A stretch of 23,732 nt of DNA from SLQH01 sp964612995 (GTDB taxonomy: Bacteria > Planctomycetota > UBA11346). The stretch spans positions 1-23,732 of the forward strand of contig CAZTGE010000059.1 of the NCBI GenBank assembly GCA_964612995.1. Direction: 5' to 3'. This document shows positions 8,201 through 14,840 of the stretch, one piece after another (position 1 is the stretch's first letter; each line of letters opens with the position of its first letter). Below the pieces are notes generated by a model. That model did not search any database. It saw only the letters and a program-made list of their open reading frames with translations, and was not told where the DNA came from. Position numbers and translations under genes: made by a program.

Positions 8201-8471
8201 GGGACGGGGGAGTTCCAGCGATTCGTTCTACCTCGGCCACGACGGCGAGGTCGACGGCGAGGTCGGCGATCACAGCGGCGACTTCGCCTGGTCCCGCCTC
8301 GGCGACGACGACCCGCAAGCGCTCAGCATCGACCGGACCGGGCAGCACACCGTGCACCTCTGGATGCGCGAGACCGGCACGCAGGTCGACCGACTGATCC
8401 TGACGACCGACGCCGACTACCAGCCGACCGGCGAGGGGCCGGCGGAGAGCCCGCAGAAGAAAGCCCAATGA
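5265..8471 (+). CDS. Giant secreted PQQ-like propeller with chitobiase C-terminal and CBM-like domains
   Basis: A 1068-residue multidomain exported protein. GAAAGGGG before ATG 5265 supports this start; ATG 5412 is an alternative that puts the hydrophobic export segment (ITGLCVVLLLQGLMTLVAA) nearer the N-terminus. Order: signal, about residues 68-88; an unrecognised beta-domain, about 94-205; PQQ-like propeller, about 239-735, starting WPGWRG and containing DAASGRLLW, DAETGETLW and a GLNWHNCDGPHFHP segment, closing at IYCYDLR; two chitobiase/beta-hexosaminidase C-terminal type domains (IRYTVDNARPTRDAPVY and IRYTLDGSEPTADSPAY), about 739-900; a C-terminal carbohydrate-binding-like domain starting IVMEAENYF and ending QVDRLILTTDADYQPTG, resembling CBM35 or GH115 C-terminal modules. 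It probably binds or processes polysaccharide outside the cytoplasm; this is inference from the accessory domains. No glycosidase active site was recognised. The next gene follows after 116 bases on the same strand. Confidence 0.88.
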   Translation: MSTRRRLFHSSRGRSVALAICKSVRRAGCALLRRGSQSAAPFSAALRAIMVDNRPSIGRPLRCAALRPGITGLCVVLLLQGLMTLVAAEGGAEHRLLQVDHSGLVRVELPLTHARLVDERAEPRDWLPGLLVLDVGIPDRPARAWITYRNHWRDVALEDGDWQAPKLTFSGSIAVDEDITYQLAGAVQVTGDQARGTVQITYDRPSKNRRQQQEDAVVGCALDLAALREREGLPADAAWPGWRGGPQAGVATGTDDNVLIERMADARFVWASDERLPMPGHTDWKALSGYGEVTVADGKVFVNYYRGTGEHFPGGKDLAGMREEHRGKGEKWLRNAQPYIDSNYDGDLDRYLKEKWSILADDIVDCYDAASGRLLWQATFPATGLNWHNCDGPHFHPAYDDGRLFVLGSAGMLFGLDAETGETLWQRPAPGFAPAAWQQQALDGAKTGNPVRHCGGDMVGKPMAADGVLVVGDRSLHGIDGTTGRTLWGPIKEVEQGNPRLWRHQGTAYVLSRLVYGLHDGAGIVCVELRSGRVCWVDRRFVALGEEFAHNDSYLFSPGLPNAVPGQGKKNKRLRGGYREGAVLEPTCYRLSPEGLERVWSLPLRGFVNNGTKMCAPVMYDGHLYAMLEAQREENGPYERLLVCVELASGEVVGKELCGGSKTWTSLIAGDGRIMHHNFTSGLVEYFQAAPDFRTLDFRQWQPPGTFQLLTWRLVDGRLFMREKEYSRIYCYDLRAAVPPRASLPGGKYAQPVAVELTHPEPEATIRYTVDNARPTRDAPVYDEPLQLAETTIVKARAFVPQRGPSRVLREVYYFGEADRAAAPTIEPDPGDYSRDLTIQLTTPTRYATIRYTLDGSEPTADSPAYAGPFVLARSAELRAKTFCGHLSDSPVALASYQIHRQPFTATDGRIVMEAENYFTQKQADPKGWVAVDADGAVGQAVDAHPSLGAKYDPAEGPRLDYPVLIPAAGDYHVWVRWRGRGSSSDSFYLGHDGEVDGEVGDHSGDFAWSRLGDDDPQALSIDRTGQHTVHLWMRETGTQVDRLILTTDADYQPTGEGPAESPQKKAQ

Positions 8472-8587
8472 CCAGGCCCGTCGGGACGCACCACCCGCTT
8501 GCCTGCAGGCGCGATCGCTGCTTGATAGGTGATCCGCCCGTCTCGACGGTGCGGGATCGCGGGAACCAACGAGAAGAGAGGTCCACC

Positions 8588-11290
8588 ATGCACCGATTCA
8601 TTATCGCCATCCCGCTGCTCGTGCTCGGTCTCAGCGCGATGCTGCCGGCCGCCGACTCGCCGCGCGCGGCGACGGCCGAGGCCACGGTGGAGCGCCCGGG
8701 GCCATACGAGCGCCACCGCTTCGTGCTGCCCGGCGTACTCCGTGATGGCGATGACCTCACGCTGTTCCTCGGCGTCCAGGACGGCGCCGTGCGCCAGGCC
8801 TGGGCGGTCATGGATTCCTGCGGGCGGGCCGCCCTGCAGGTGGAGACCGACGGGCTGCGCCTCGACGAGGCGCACCTGAGCGGCAGTGTCCGCGCCAGCG
8901 TCTCCTATCCCGGCGAAGAGCGGGTCTATCTGTTCGCGGCGGACCTGGAGGCCAAGCGCGACGGGGAGACCTGGACCGGGACCCTGCAGAGCCGCTGCGC
9001 CGAACGCGGGCCCCTGCAGATTCCCGAGCAGGCGGTGATCGATCCGAAGGATCTGCGCTGGTCCTTCGTCGGTGGCGAGATGCTGCGCGGCGAGGTGGAC
9101 GGCACGGTGGGGCCGCGCGCCCGCACCGCCGGCACCGTGGTGGCCAGCCTGGAGACCCACCGCATCGTCGATGTCCACGCCCGCGTGGCCCGCTGGGGCA
9201 AGGCCCGGATCATCCTGACCTTCCACGATGGCGAACTCGCCGACGCCCGGGTCGAGCCTCGCAACAAGGACCGCTTCGAGGCCGCGGTCGTCAGCCAGAC
9301 CGCCCGCATCACCGACGACCAGCTGACGGCGGTGCTGGAGATAGACGTGACCAGCACGCACGTCGTCGAAGGGCGGCATCGCCTCGAACTCACCGCCGAT
9401 CTGGTGGGCAACACCGCGGGCGGCACCATCGTCAGCCGGCGCGACGGCGAGCGTATCAACCGCGAACCGGGCCTGTACGGCAGTCTGCGCCGCAGCGACA
9501 AGCCCACCGGGGCGCACCAGCGCGTCGTCACCGCCAGGATGCCGCAGGCGGTGGCGGGCCGCACCACGCCGACCCTGATCCTGACCCTGGACGGCGACCA
9601 GATCATCGCCGCGGCCGTGCAGGGCTACCTCAGCGTGCTCGGCGAGGCCGACGTCTCCCGGCTGGTGGTCGCCGACGGGCACATCACCGGAGCGGCGACC
9701 CTGCAGTTCGTCCCCGGCTCGGCCCTGGTCCGCGACGCGACCGAGCAGGCGACCTACGAGCTCGACCTCACCCTGGCCGACGGCACCGTGCGCGGCACCT
9801 ACGCCGGCCGCTGGGGCGAGGCCCGAACGGTCGAGACCGCCCTGGCCGGGGCGATCCGCACTGCCGAACAGCTGCGCGCGACCGACGCGATCGCCCCGGC
9901 TCACGCCTGGCCCTGCTGGACCGGTCCGCACCAGAACCTGACCGCATCTACCGGCGGCGACGCGCTGGTGCCGACGCTCTCCGCAGCGCGGCTGGTCTGG
10001 GCCAGCGAACGGACCCTGCCCGGACGCAGCCAGGTGGCCCGCTACGGCGAGAAGAACATCGGGAAGTGGCATGCGCGCGGTCCCGCCTCTGGCGGCGGCA
10101 CGCCCATCGTCTACGATGGCAAGGTATATTTCTTCTACGTCCGCCCCGGCACCAGCGGCCCGGATCAGGGGATCATGGCGAGCTTCCGGAAAAGGAATCA
10201 GCGGACCATCGCCCAGCTCTGGGCCGAGCGCTGCGACGACGTGCTGCTGTGCCTCGACGCGGCCACCGGGCAGACGCTGTGGAAATCGGTCCTGCCCGAT
10301 ATCGGTGTCTACGGGGCCGGCAAGGGCAAGCGCGGCGGCTACACCGCCTTCGCCTGCGGCGGCGCGGGGCATGTCTTCGTCACCGGTTCGAATGGACAGC
10401 TGCGCTGCCATGATGCCGAGACCGGCGCGATCCGCTGGTCGGTCGCCAACGGGCGCGGCGAACTGGCCCAGGTCATCGACGGGGTATTGCTCGCTCCGGG
10501 CGGCCCGAAGGGAGGCGGCGATCTGCAGGCCTTCGACCTCGAGACCGGCGAACGACGCTGGGTCGTCGAGAACGCCGCCGGCACCGTCAGCCAGCCGCTG
10601 CGCTGGCAGGTGGACGGGCAGACCATGGTCCTCGCCAACGCCGCCTCCGGCACGATCCGCTGTGTCGAGCTCGCCTCCGGTGCGGTGCGCTGGACCATCG
10701 ACGCCGTCGGCGACGGCAACCGCACGCCGATGTCCCTCGGCGAGGACATCCTGATGGTCGAGGTGGAACGCGAACGGATCCCCGCCGGAATCCCGGTGCA
10801 CAAGCTGGGCGATCCGATCATCCGCAACGAGAAGACCGACCGGGTCATGCTCGCCTATCGCCTGGGCGCCGAGGCCGCCGAACCCATTTGGGCGCTCGAC
10901 GAGCGCTACCACGCCAACCGGACCTGTCCGCCCTATCGCGACGGCGTGTTCTATTACCGCAACGTCACCACCGGCAAGGTCTACGCCCTGGAGGCGGCCA
11001 CCGGACGGGTGCTCGACCGGCAGCCCGCCTCCTCGAACGGCAGCCTGCAGGTGATGGGCGACCGGCTGCTGGTGCTCTGCGATCCCTCGCACGGGCACAC
11101 CGACTACCATTACTTCGCACTCACCGCCAACGGCGGGCTGCAGCTCCGGGAGCGGCAGTGGGTGGCGCCGCACCTGCCGACCTCCGGCTATTGGCCCCTG
11201 GTCGGCACCCAGCCCCTGGCCGACGGCCGCCTGATCCTCCGCGGTGCGCGCCGCATCTGGTGTTACGACCTCCGGGCCACGCCGGACTAG
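8588..11290 (+). CDS. Secreted PQQ-like propeller protein with three N-terminal beta-domains
   Basis: A 900-residue exported protein. The frame is open far upstream, overlapping the previous gene, but ATG 8588 is chosen for the purine-rich GAGAAGAGAGG before it and the immediate signal peptide MHRFIIAIPLLVLGLSAML. Residues 30-430 hold three successive copies of an unrecognised beta-domain (for instance VETDGLRLDEAHLSGSV and YELDLTLADGTVRGTYAG). From about residue 440 comes a PQQ-like propeller: WPCWTGPHQN, LVWASERTLPG, DAATGQTLW, DAETGAIRW, DLETGERRW, and the closing RIWCYDLRATPD. It probably forms a transcription unit with the 5265 gene. The TAG stop is contributed by the CTAG end of the inverted-repeat element A that begins at 11287. 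Function unknown; a binding or structural role in the cell envelope is likely. Confidence 0.9.
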   Translation: MHRFIIAIPLLVLGLSAMLPAADSPRAATAEATVERPGPYERHRFVLPGVLRDGDDLTLFLGVQDGAVRQAWAVMDSCGRAALQVETDGLRLDEAHLSGSVRASVSYPGEERVYLFAADLEAKRDGETWTGTLQSRCAERGPLQIPEQAVIDPKDLRWSFVGGEMLRGEVDGTVGPRARTAGTVVASLETHRIVDVHARVARWGKARIILTFHDGELADARVEPRNKDRFEAAVVSQTARITDDQLTAVLEIDVTSTHVVEGRHRLELTADLVGNTAGGTIVSRRDGERINREPGLYGSLRRSDKPTGAHQRVVTARMPQAVAGRTTPTLILTLDGDQIIAAAVQGYLSVLGEADVSRLVVADGHITGAATLQFVPGSALVRDATEQATYELDLTLADGTVRGTYAGRWGEARTVETALAGAIRTAEQLRATDAIAPAHAWPCWTGPHQNLTASTGGDALVPTLSAARLVWASERTLPGRSQVARYGEKNIGKWHARGPASGGGTPIVYDGKVYFFYVRPGTSGPDQGIMASFRKRNQRTIAQLWAERCDDVLLCLDAATGQTLWKSVLPDIGVYGAGKGKRGGYTAFACGGAGHVFVTGSNGQLRCHDAETGAIRWSVANGRGELAQVIDGVLLAPGGPKGGGDLQAFDLETGERRWVVENAAGTVSQPLRWQVDGQTMVLANAASGTIRCVELASGAVRWTIDAVGDGNRTPMSLGEDILMVEVERERIPAGIPVHKLGDPIIRNEKTDRVMLAYRLGAEAAEPIWALDERYHANRTCPPYRDGVFYYRNVTTGKVYALEAATGRVLDRQPASSNGSLQVMGDRLLVLCDPSHGHTDYHYFALTANGGLQLRERQWVAPHLPTSGYWPLVGTQPLADGRLILRGARRIWCYDLRATPD

Positions 11291-11383
11291 CCCGGATCCC
11301 TTATGGGGGATCGTCGCGAAAAGTCGTAGCGTGCTGTCAGTACAGGGCTTCGCGACCGAGGCGGACCGGAGCATAGCAGCATT

Positions 11384-11441
11384 ATTCCATTCCCCTGGAA
11401 AAGTGCGCATGATCATGTGCACTTTTCCAGGGGAATGGAAT
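11384..11441. repeat. Palindromic element P, copy 2 (58-base, near perfect)
   Basis: The sequence from ATTCCATTCCCCTGGAAAAG to its complement pairs over 29 bases per arm with a single mismatched pair, centred on GATC. It opens the segment inserted into element A. A truncated copy lies at 1178-1218. Such a long palindrome would extrude as a cruciform or fold as a hairpin in RNA. Confidence 0.95.
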
Positions 11442-11450
11442 GGGGGCGTA

Positions 11451-11488
11451 GCGGGGGCGATTGCGCGCAGCGCAGAGCGAGCCCCCGC
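11451..11488. repeat. Hairpin inside the nested insertion
   Basis: Arms GCGGGGGC and GCCCCCGC enclose 22 bases that contain a smaller hairpin, TGCGC-GCA-GCGCA. It sits between elements P and B in the insertion that splits element A. Confidence 0.75.
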
Positions 11489-11500
11489 GAACAAAAAGCC

Positions 11501-11552
11501 GCGCGGGCGCCGACCGCTACAATGCCCCTTGGGGTGCGGGCGGCGCCCGCGC
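11501..11552. repeat. Palindromic element B, copy 1
   Basis: Arms GCGCGGGCGCC and GGCGCCCGCGC enclose a loop holding the inner palindrome CCCCTTGGGG. A related sequence lies at about 20272-20325 (shared CAATGCC.CTTGGG.TGCGGGCGG and GCGCTATG). It forms the right end of the insertion within element A. Confidence 0.8.
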
Positions 11553-11659
11553 TATGTGAGGATCCGCCGACCGAGCGAAGTCCTGGAATGGCAGTGCGAT
11601 ACGGCTTTGCAGCAGATTCCCCGTGAGGGATGCGGGCTAGCGATCGCGCGCGACGTGGC

Positions 11660-12547
11660 CTATGGGAGATCCGGACCAGGCGCCGAGCCTCCCCGCCGAC
11701 CGGCCGTACGCACGGCGGTCGGTGGCGCGCCGAGGTGCCGCCGGCAGGCGCTGCTGAAGGCGGCCGGGCCGGAGAAGCCGAGGAGGGTGGCGAGGGTGGC
11801 GATCGGGGTGCGGGTCTCGGTGAGTTGGCGGTGGGCTTCGCGCCAGCGGATGCGCTCGCGGAAGGCGCTCGCCGTGGTGCCGGTGCACCGCCGGAACTCG
11901 CGCGAGAAATGGGCGCGGCTCCAGCCGACGTGGTCGGCCATCTCGGCCACCGTCATCAGGCGGGGCAGGCGGCGGACCAGCTCCTGCTTGGCCGCAGCGA
12001 TCGGATCCGGGTCCGGCACCCGCGAGCGCCAATCGGCCTCGGTGCCGGCGGCGTCGAGCAGGTCGGCCAGGATCAGCGCCAGGCGCGCGCCGGCGCGCAG
12101 CCGGTCGCCGGGGCTGCGCCAGAAGGCGTTGGCGATGAGCTCGAGCTGGGCCACCAGGTGCCGGCCGGCGGCGCCGGTGAGGTGGCGCGGCAGATCGCGG
12201 CCCCACAGGGCCTGCGGCGTCGGCTGGCGCCCCGGCTGCCGGTGGACCAGGCGCAGGCCGGCAGCGATCGTCGGCACCGGCACCACGTCGAAGACCACCA
12301 CCACCACCCGGCTGCCGGGCGCCAGTCGCAGCGCGATCTCGCCGCACTCCGGCACCACCAACAGGGCTTCGCTGGCGCGGGCCACCGTCGTGCCGGTGGT
12401 GAGCGTGCCATCGGCGATGCCGACCAGGCGCCAGGAGTCGCGATCGGTCCAGTCCAGGCAGACCGGATCGGTCGAACCGGCCGTGGTCGACTGGCAGGTC
12501 AGCACCAGCGGGCGGAGGTCGTTGGCGGAGCGATGCGGCATGCTCAT
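11660..12547 (-). CDS. AraC-family transcriptional regulator
   Basis: A regulator of about 295 residues. The C-terminal half has the AraC HTH pair: VAEMADHVGWSRAHFSREF and IATLATLLGFSGPAAFSSAC. The N-terminal part is a diverged beta-rich sensor region with a hydrophobic stretch (VVVVVFDVVPVP) and no recognised ligand signature. The frame is open well upstream into the divergent gene. In-frame ATGs lie at 12559, 12556, 12547 and 12541; 12547 is preferred because a TATTAT box at 12562-12567 on this strand would start transcription at about 12554, downstream of the first two. It is divergent from the propeller gene that starts at 12630, with under 90 bases between them, so shared control is likely. 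Confidence 0.87.
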   Translation of the reverse strand: MSMPHRSANDLRPLVLTCQSTTAGSTDPVCLDWTDRDSWRLVGIADGTLTTGTTVARASEALLVVPECGEIALRLAPGSRVVVVVFDVVPVPTIAAGLRLVHRQPGRQPTPQALWGRDLPRHLTGAAGRHLVAQLELIANAFWRSPGDRLRAGARLALILADLLDAAGTEADWRSRVPDPDPIAAAKQELVRRLPRLMTVAEMADHVGWSRAHFSREFRRCTGTTASAFRERIRWREAHRQLTETRTPIATLATLLGFSGPAAFSSACRRHLGAPPTAVRTAGRRGGSAPGPDLP

Positions 12548-12605
12548 ATCATCCATCATAAATAATATCAACAAAGAACAAGGGAATGCCGGGCAGGGGG
12601 TCACG

Positions 12606-12611
12606 TATGAT
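12606..12611 (+). promoter_or_regulatory. Candidate -10 box of the propeller gene at 12630
   Basis: TATGAT lies 18 bases before the start codon, with GGAATG and no -35-like hexamer at the proper distance upstream. The opposite-strand TATTAT at 12562-12567 could serve the divergent AraC gene, placing both promoters within 50 bases. Confidence 0.4.
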
Positions 12612-12629
12612 CTGCACAAGGAGACTCCC

Positions 12630-14579
12630 ATGCTGCTTCGTGGCTGTTTGATCGCCTTGCTCTTGGGGACCGCGCTCGCCGCTTTGCCGGCCGCCGAATC
12701 CGCCCAGCTGCACATCCTCCTGCCCGATGGCGCGAAGATGACCCTGCTGACCGCCGGTGACGCCCCGCGCGTCAGTGGTGGTTGGGTGCAGCGCGACGCC
12801 GATGATGGCAACCCGCTGCCACTGCTGGTCTCGGGTCTGACGATGAAGGGCACGGCGATCGCCGGCGAGGTCGTCGAGAACATCCCCGGCAAGCGCCGTC
12901 GCGCAGCGCGGCGCTGGACCCTGCAACTGACGTTCAGCGGCACCAAGGTCGCCGGCACCTGCGCCGAAGCCGACGGGCGCAGCGGCGCGGTCTCCGGACA
13001 GATGATCGGCATGGAACGGCTGCGTCAGGCCGAAGGCATCGATCCGCGCTGCAACTGGCCGGCCTGGCGCGGCAACGGCTGCGGGGTGGCCACCCACGAC
13101 AAGGGCCAGGCCCTGATCGAGAACCCCAAGCAGGCGCGTTTCGTCTGGCTGAGCCAGCCGCTGCCGCTGCCCGGTCATACCCCCGACCACGGCACCGTCG
13201 GCGGCTACGGCAGCTTCTGCGCCTGGGAGGGCAAGCTCTTCCTCCTCTACTACGAGGGCTCGGGCGGGCCGCCGTGGAAGGGCGCCAGATCAGTCGACGC
13301 CCACTGGTCCGAGTTGAACGAGAAACAGCAGGGGAATCAATTGGCCCAGTTCGGCACGCGCGAAGCCTGGGCCAAGGCCAAGCTCAGCGTCCTGGCCGAC
13401 GACGTGTTGGTGTGCATCGATGCCGCCTCGGGCATCACCCTCTGGGAGCGTCGCTTTGCGCAGAAGGGCTTCAACTGGGCCGACATCAGCGGGGCCCATT
13501 TCCATCCCTGCACCGACGGCGAGCGCGTCTACGCGGTCGGCTCTTCGGGCCGCATCTACGCCGTCGACGCCGTCACTGGCGAGCCGGTGTGGGAGACGGT
13601 GGTTCCGGGCATGGACCCCGACGCGGGGCGCGACCAGGCCCTGGCCCAGGCCGCGGCCGGTCACGACCTCTCCGGCAAGGAGCGGCCCCTTGAGAAATAC
13701 TCGCCGTTCAGGCATTGCGGGATCGTCACCTCCAAACCACGCATCATCGGCGGGGTCCTGGTGCTGGCCGAGCACGGCCTGGTGGGCTTCGACCCGAAGA
13801 CCGGCAGGAAGCTGTGGGGACCGCTGGGCGAGGTGGAGACCGGCAACGCCTTCACCTGGACCCACCAAGGCAAGGAACTGATCCTCTGTTCGATGCACTA
13901 CAAACGCCATCCGGGTCCGGGGGTCATCTGCGTCGAACCGCAGAGCGGTCGCGTGCTGTGGCAGAACAAGCACATCCTGCCCGAGCTGGCGCAGATGCTG
14001 ATCCAGGACGACCTGATGTTCGTCAGCGGTGCCATGAACAATAATATCCTTGCCAAGCTGAAGGATTCTCCGAACGCGGGCCTGCATCTCGAGCCGTCCT
14101 GTTATCGCCTGAGTTCGAGCGGCGCCGAGCGGATCTGGCGGCTCGAGCCCGGACAGACCGAACACGCGACCAGCATCTGCGCCATCGCCGGGGTGATCTA
14201 CCGCGACCACATCTACCATAAACTGCTCAGCGGCAAGGAGGCCACCGGCCGGCGGCAGGGACCGGTCAGTTGCATCGCCCTCGCCGACGGCGGCGTCAAG
14301 GGATCGATCGCCCGGGGCATGCAGGCCGGCGGTAGTTGGAACGAGACCATCGCCGGCGACGGCCGCCTGCTGCATCTCGGCTTCAGCCCGGTCTTTCTGT
14401 ACGCCAAAGCCGATCCCGAGGACTACCGGGTGCTGCACTACAACCAGGACGGAGATGACCGCTGGTGTTTCCCGGGCGGCATCCCCTATCTGGTCACCCC
14501 CATCCTCATCGACGGTCGCCTGATCTACCGCGGCTTCAATCACCTCTACTGCTTCGACCTGCGGGTGGGGAAACGGTAG
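12630..14579 (+). CDS. Secreted PQQ-like beta-propeller protein
   Basis: A 649-residue exported protein. ATG 12630 follows CACAAGGAGACTCCC, a strong ribosome binding site, and starts the signal peptide MLLRGCLIALLLGTALAALP. One copy of the unrecognised beta-domain occupies about residues 25-125. The propeller starts at WPAWRGNGCGVA and shows DAASGITLW, DAVTGEPVW, DPKTGRKLW and PQSGRVLW blades and the closing LYCFDLRVGKR. It is most like the propeller part of the 5265-8471 product: both carry FNW/LNW....G.HFHP and, later, a RHCG motif followed by a LWGP..EVE.GN segment. A helical insertion (about residues 215-255) precedes LADDVLVCIDAASG. The divergent AraC gene is the likely regulator. Catalysis is not demonstrated by sequence. 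Confidence 0.92.
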   Translation: MLLRGCLIALLLGTALAALPAAESAQLHILLPDGAKMTLLTAGDAPRVSGGWVQRDADDGNPLPLLVSGLTMKGTAIAGEVVENIPGKRRRAARRWTLQLTFSGTKVAGTCAEADGRSGAVSGQMIGMERLRQAEGIDPRCNWPAWRGNGCGVATHDKGQALIENPKQARFVWLSQPLPLPGHTPDHGTVGGYGSFCAWEGKLFLLYYEGSGGPPWKGARSVDAHWSELNEKQQGNQLAQFGTREAWAKAKLSVLADDVLVCIDAASGITLWERRFAQKGFNWADISGAHFHPCTDGERVYAVGSSGRIYAVDAVTGEPVWETVVPGMDPDAGRDQALAQAAAGHDLSGKERPLEKYSPFRHCGIVTSKPRIIGGVLVLAEHGLVGFDPKTGRKLWGPLGEVETGNAFTWTHQGKELILCSMHYKRHPGPGVICVEPQSGRVLWQNKHILPELAQMLIQDDLMFVSGAMNNNILAKLKDSPNAGLHLEPSCYRLSSSGAERIWRLEPGQTEHATSICAIAGVIYRDHIYHKLLSGKEATGRRQGPVSCIALADGGVKGSIARGMQAGGSWNETIAGDGRLLHLGFSPVFLYAKADPEDYRVLHYNQDGDDRWCFPGGIPYLVTPILIDGRLIYRGFNHLYCFDLRVGKR

Positions 14580-14591
14580 AGCGATACCGGG

Positions 14592-14606
14592 TCGGCTCGC
14601 AGCCGA
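14592..14606 (+). terminator. Short hairpin after the propeller gene, possible terminator
   Basis: TCGGCT-CGC-AGCCGA lies 12 bases after the stop codon at 14579. There is no T-tract. A second hairpin at 14645-14671 has arms CTCGTT/AACGAG and an inner CGAC/GTCG stem. Either could end transcription between this gene and the convergent regulator. Confidence 0.25.
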
Positions 14607-14682
14607 GCGGCCGGACTAAGCAGGGGGTGAGGAAGGGGGGCAAGCTCGTTCCCGACGGAGTCGAAAACGAGAACCGCATCCA

Positions 14683-14760
14683 ACACCGCCGCCTTCATCC
14701 GCGCCTTCCGCCTCGCCATCGGCCTGCCGCCCGAGCGCTGGCGCCGGGCGCAGGCCATGG
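14683..14760 (+). pseudogene. Duplicated 3' fragment of an AraC-family gene
   Basis: These 78 bases match 3875-3952, the end of the AraC gene at 3121-3957, with three differences counted by eye. In the same frame it reads TAAFIRAFRLAIGLPPERW, the second HTH and C-terminus of that family. There is no upstream HTH domain, start or ribosome binding site, so it is a scrap. A G-rich tract (GGGGGTGAGGAAGGGGGG, about 14624-14640) lies just before it, reminiscent of the G-rich arm of element C that follows the intact gene. Confidence 0.85.
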
Positions 14761-14840
14761 CTGAGGTGCCCATCGCGTTGGTCCTCCAGCCAGCAGCTGG
14801 ACCGCATGAGCGGCTACGCAAGGCGGAGCCCAGGCCTGCA

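Larger units (their letters stand above)
11287..11640 (-). repeat. Inverted-repeat element A, copy 1, split by a nested insertion
   Basis: Both ends carry CTAG followed by an imperfect terminal inverted repeat (CTAGCCCGGATCCC at the left, the complement of CTAGCCCGCATCCCTCA at the right). Read on the minus strand it aligns end to end with 17889-18071, which is 171 bases shorter. The extra bases are at about 11381-11550, breaking the centre of the element (GCATAGCAG | CGCTATGTGAGG). The element starts inside the stop codon of the propeller gene and ends 20 bases before the stop of the convergent AraC gene. No protein is encoded. Confidence 0.9.

Noticed and set aside
8417..11494. Very long open frame on the minus strand, antisense to the 8588 propeller gene; similar ones at 21473-23713 and 1311-2885 (+)
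   Set aside because: No recognisable domain, no export signal and no suitable ribosome binding site. Long antisense frames are expected in GC-rich coding DNA, and the opposite strand has clear protein motifs.
11287..11640. Insertion sequence with its own transposase
   Set aside because: No protein-coding frame with transposase motifs exists inside elements A, B, C, H or P; they are annotated as non-autonomous repeats only.
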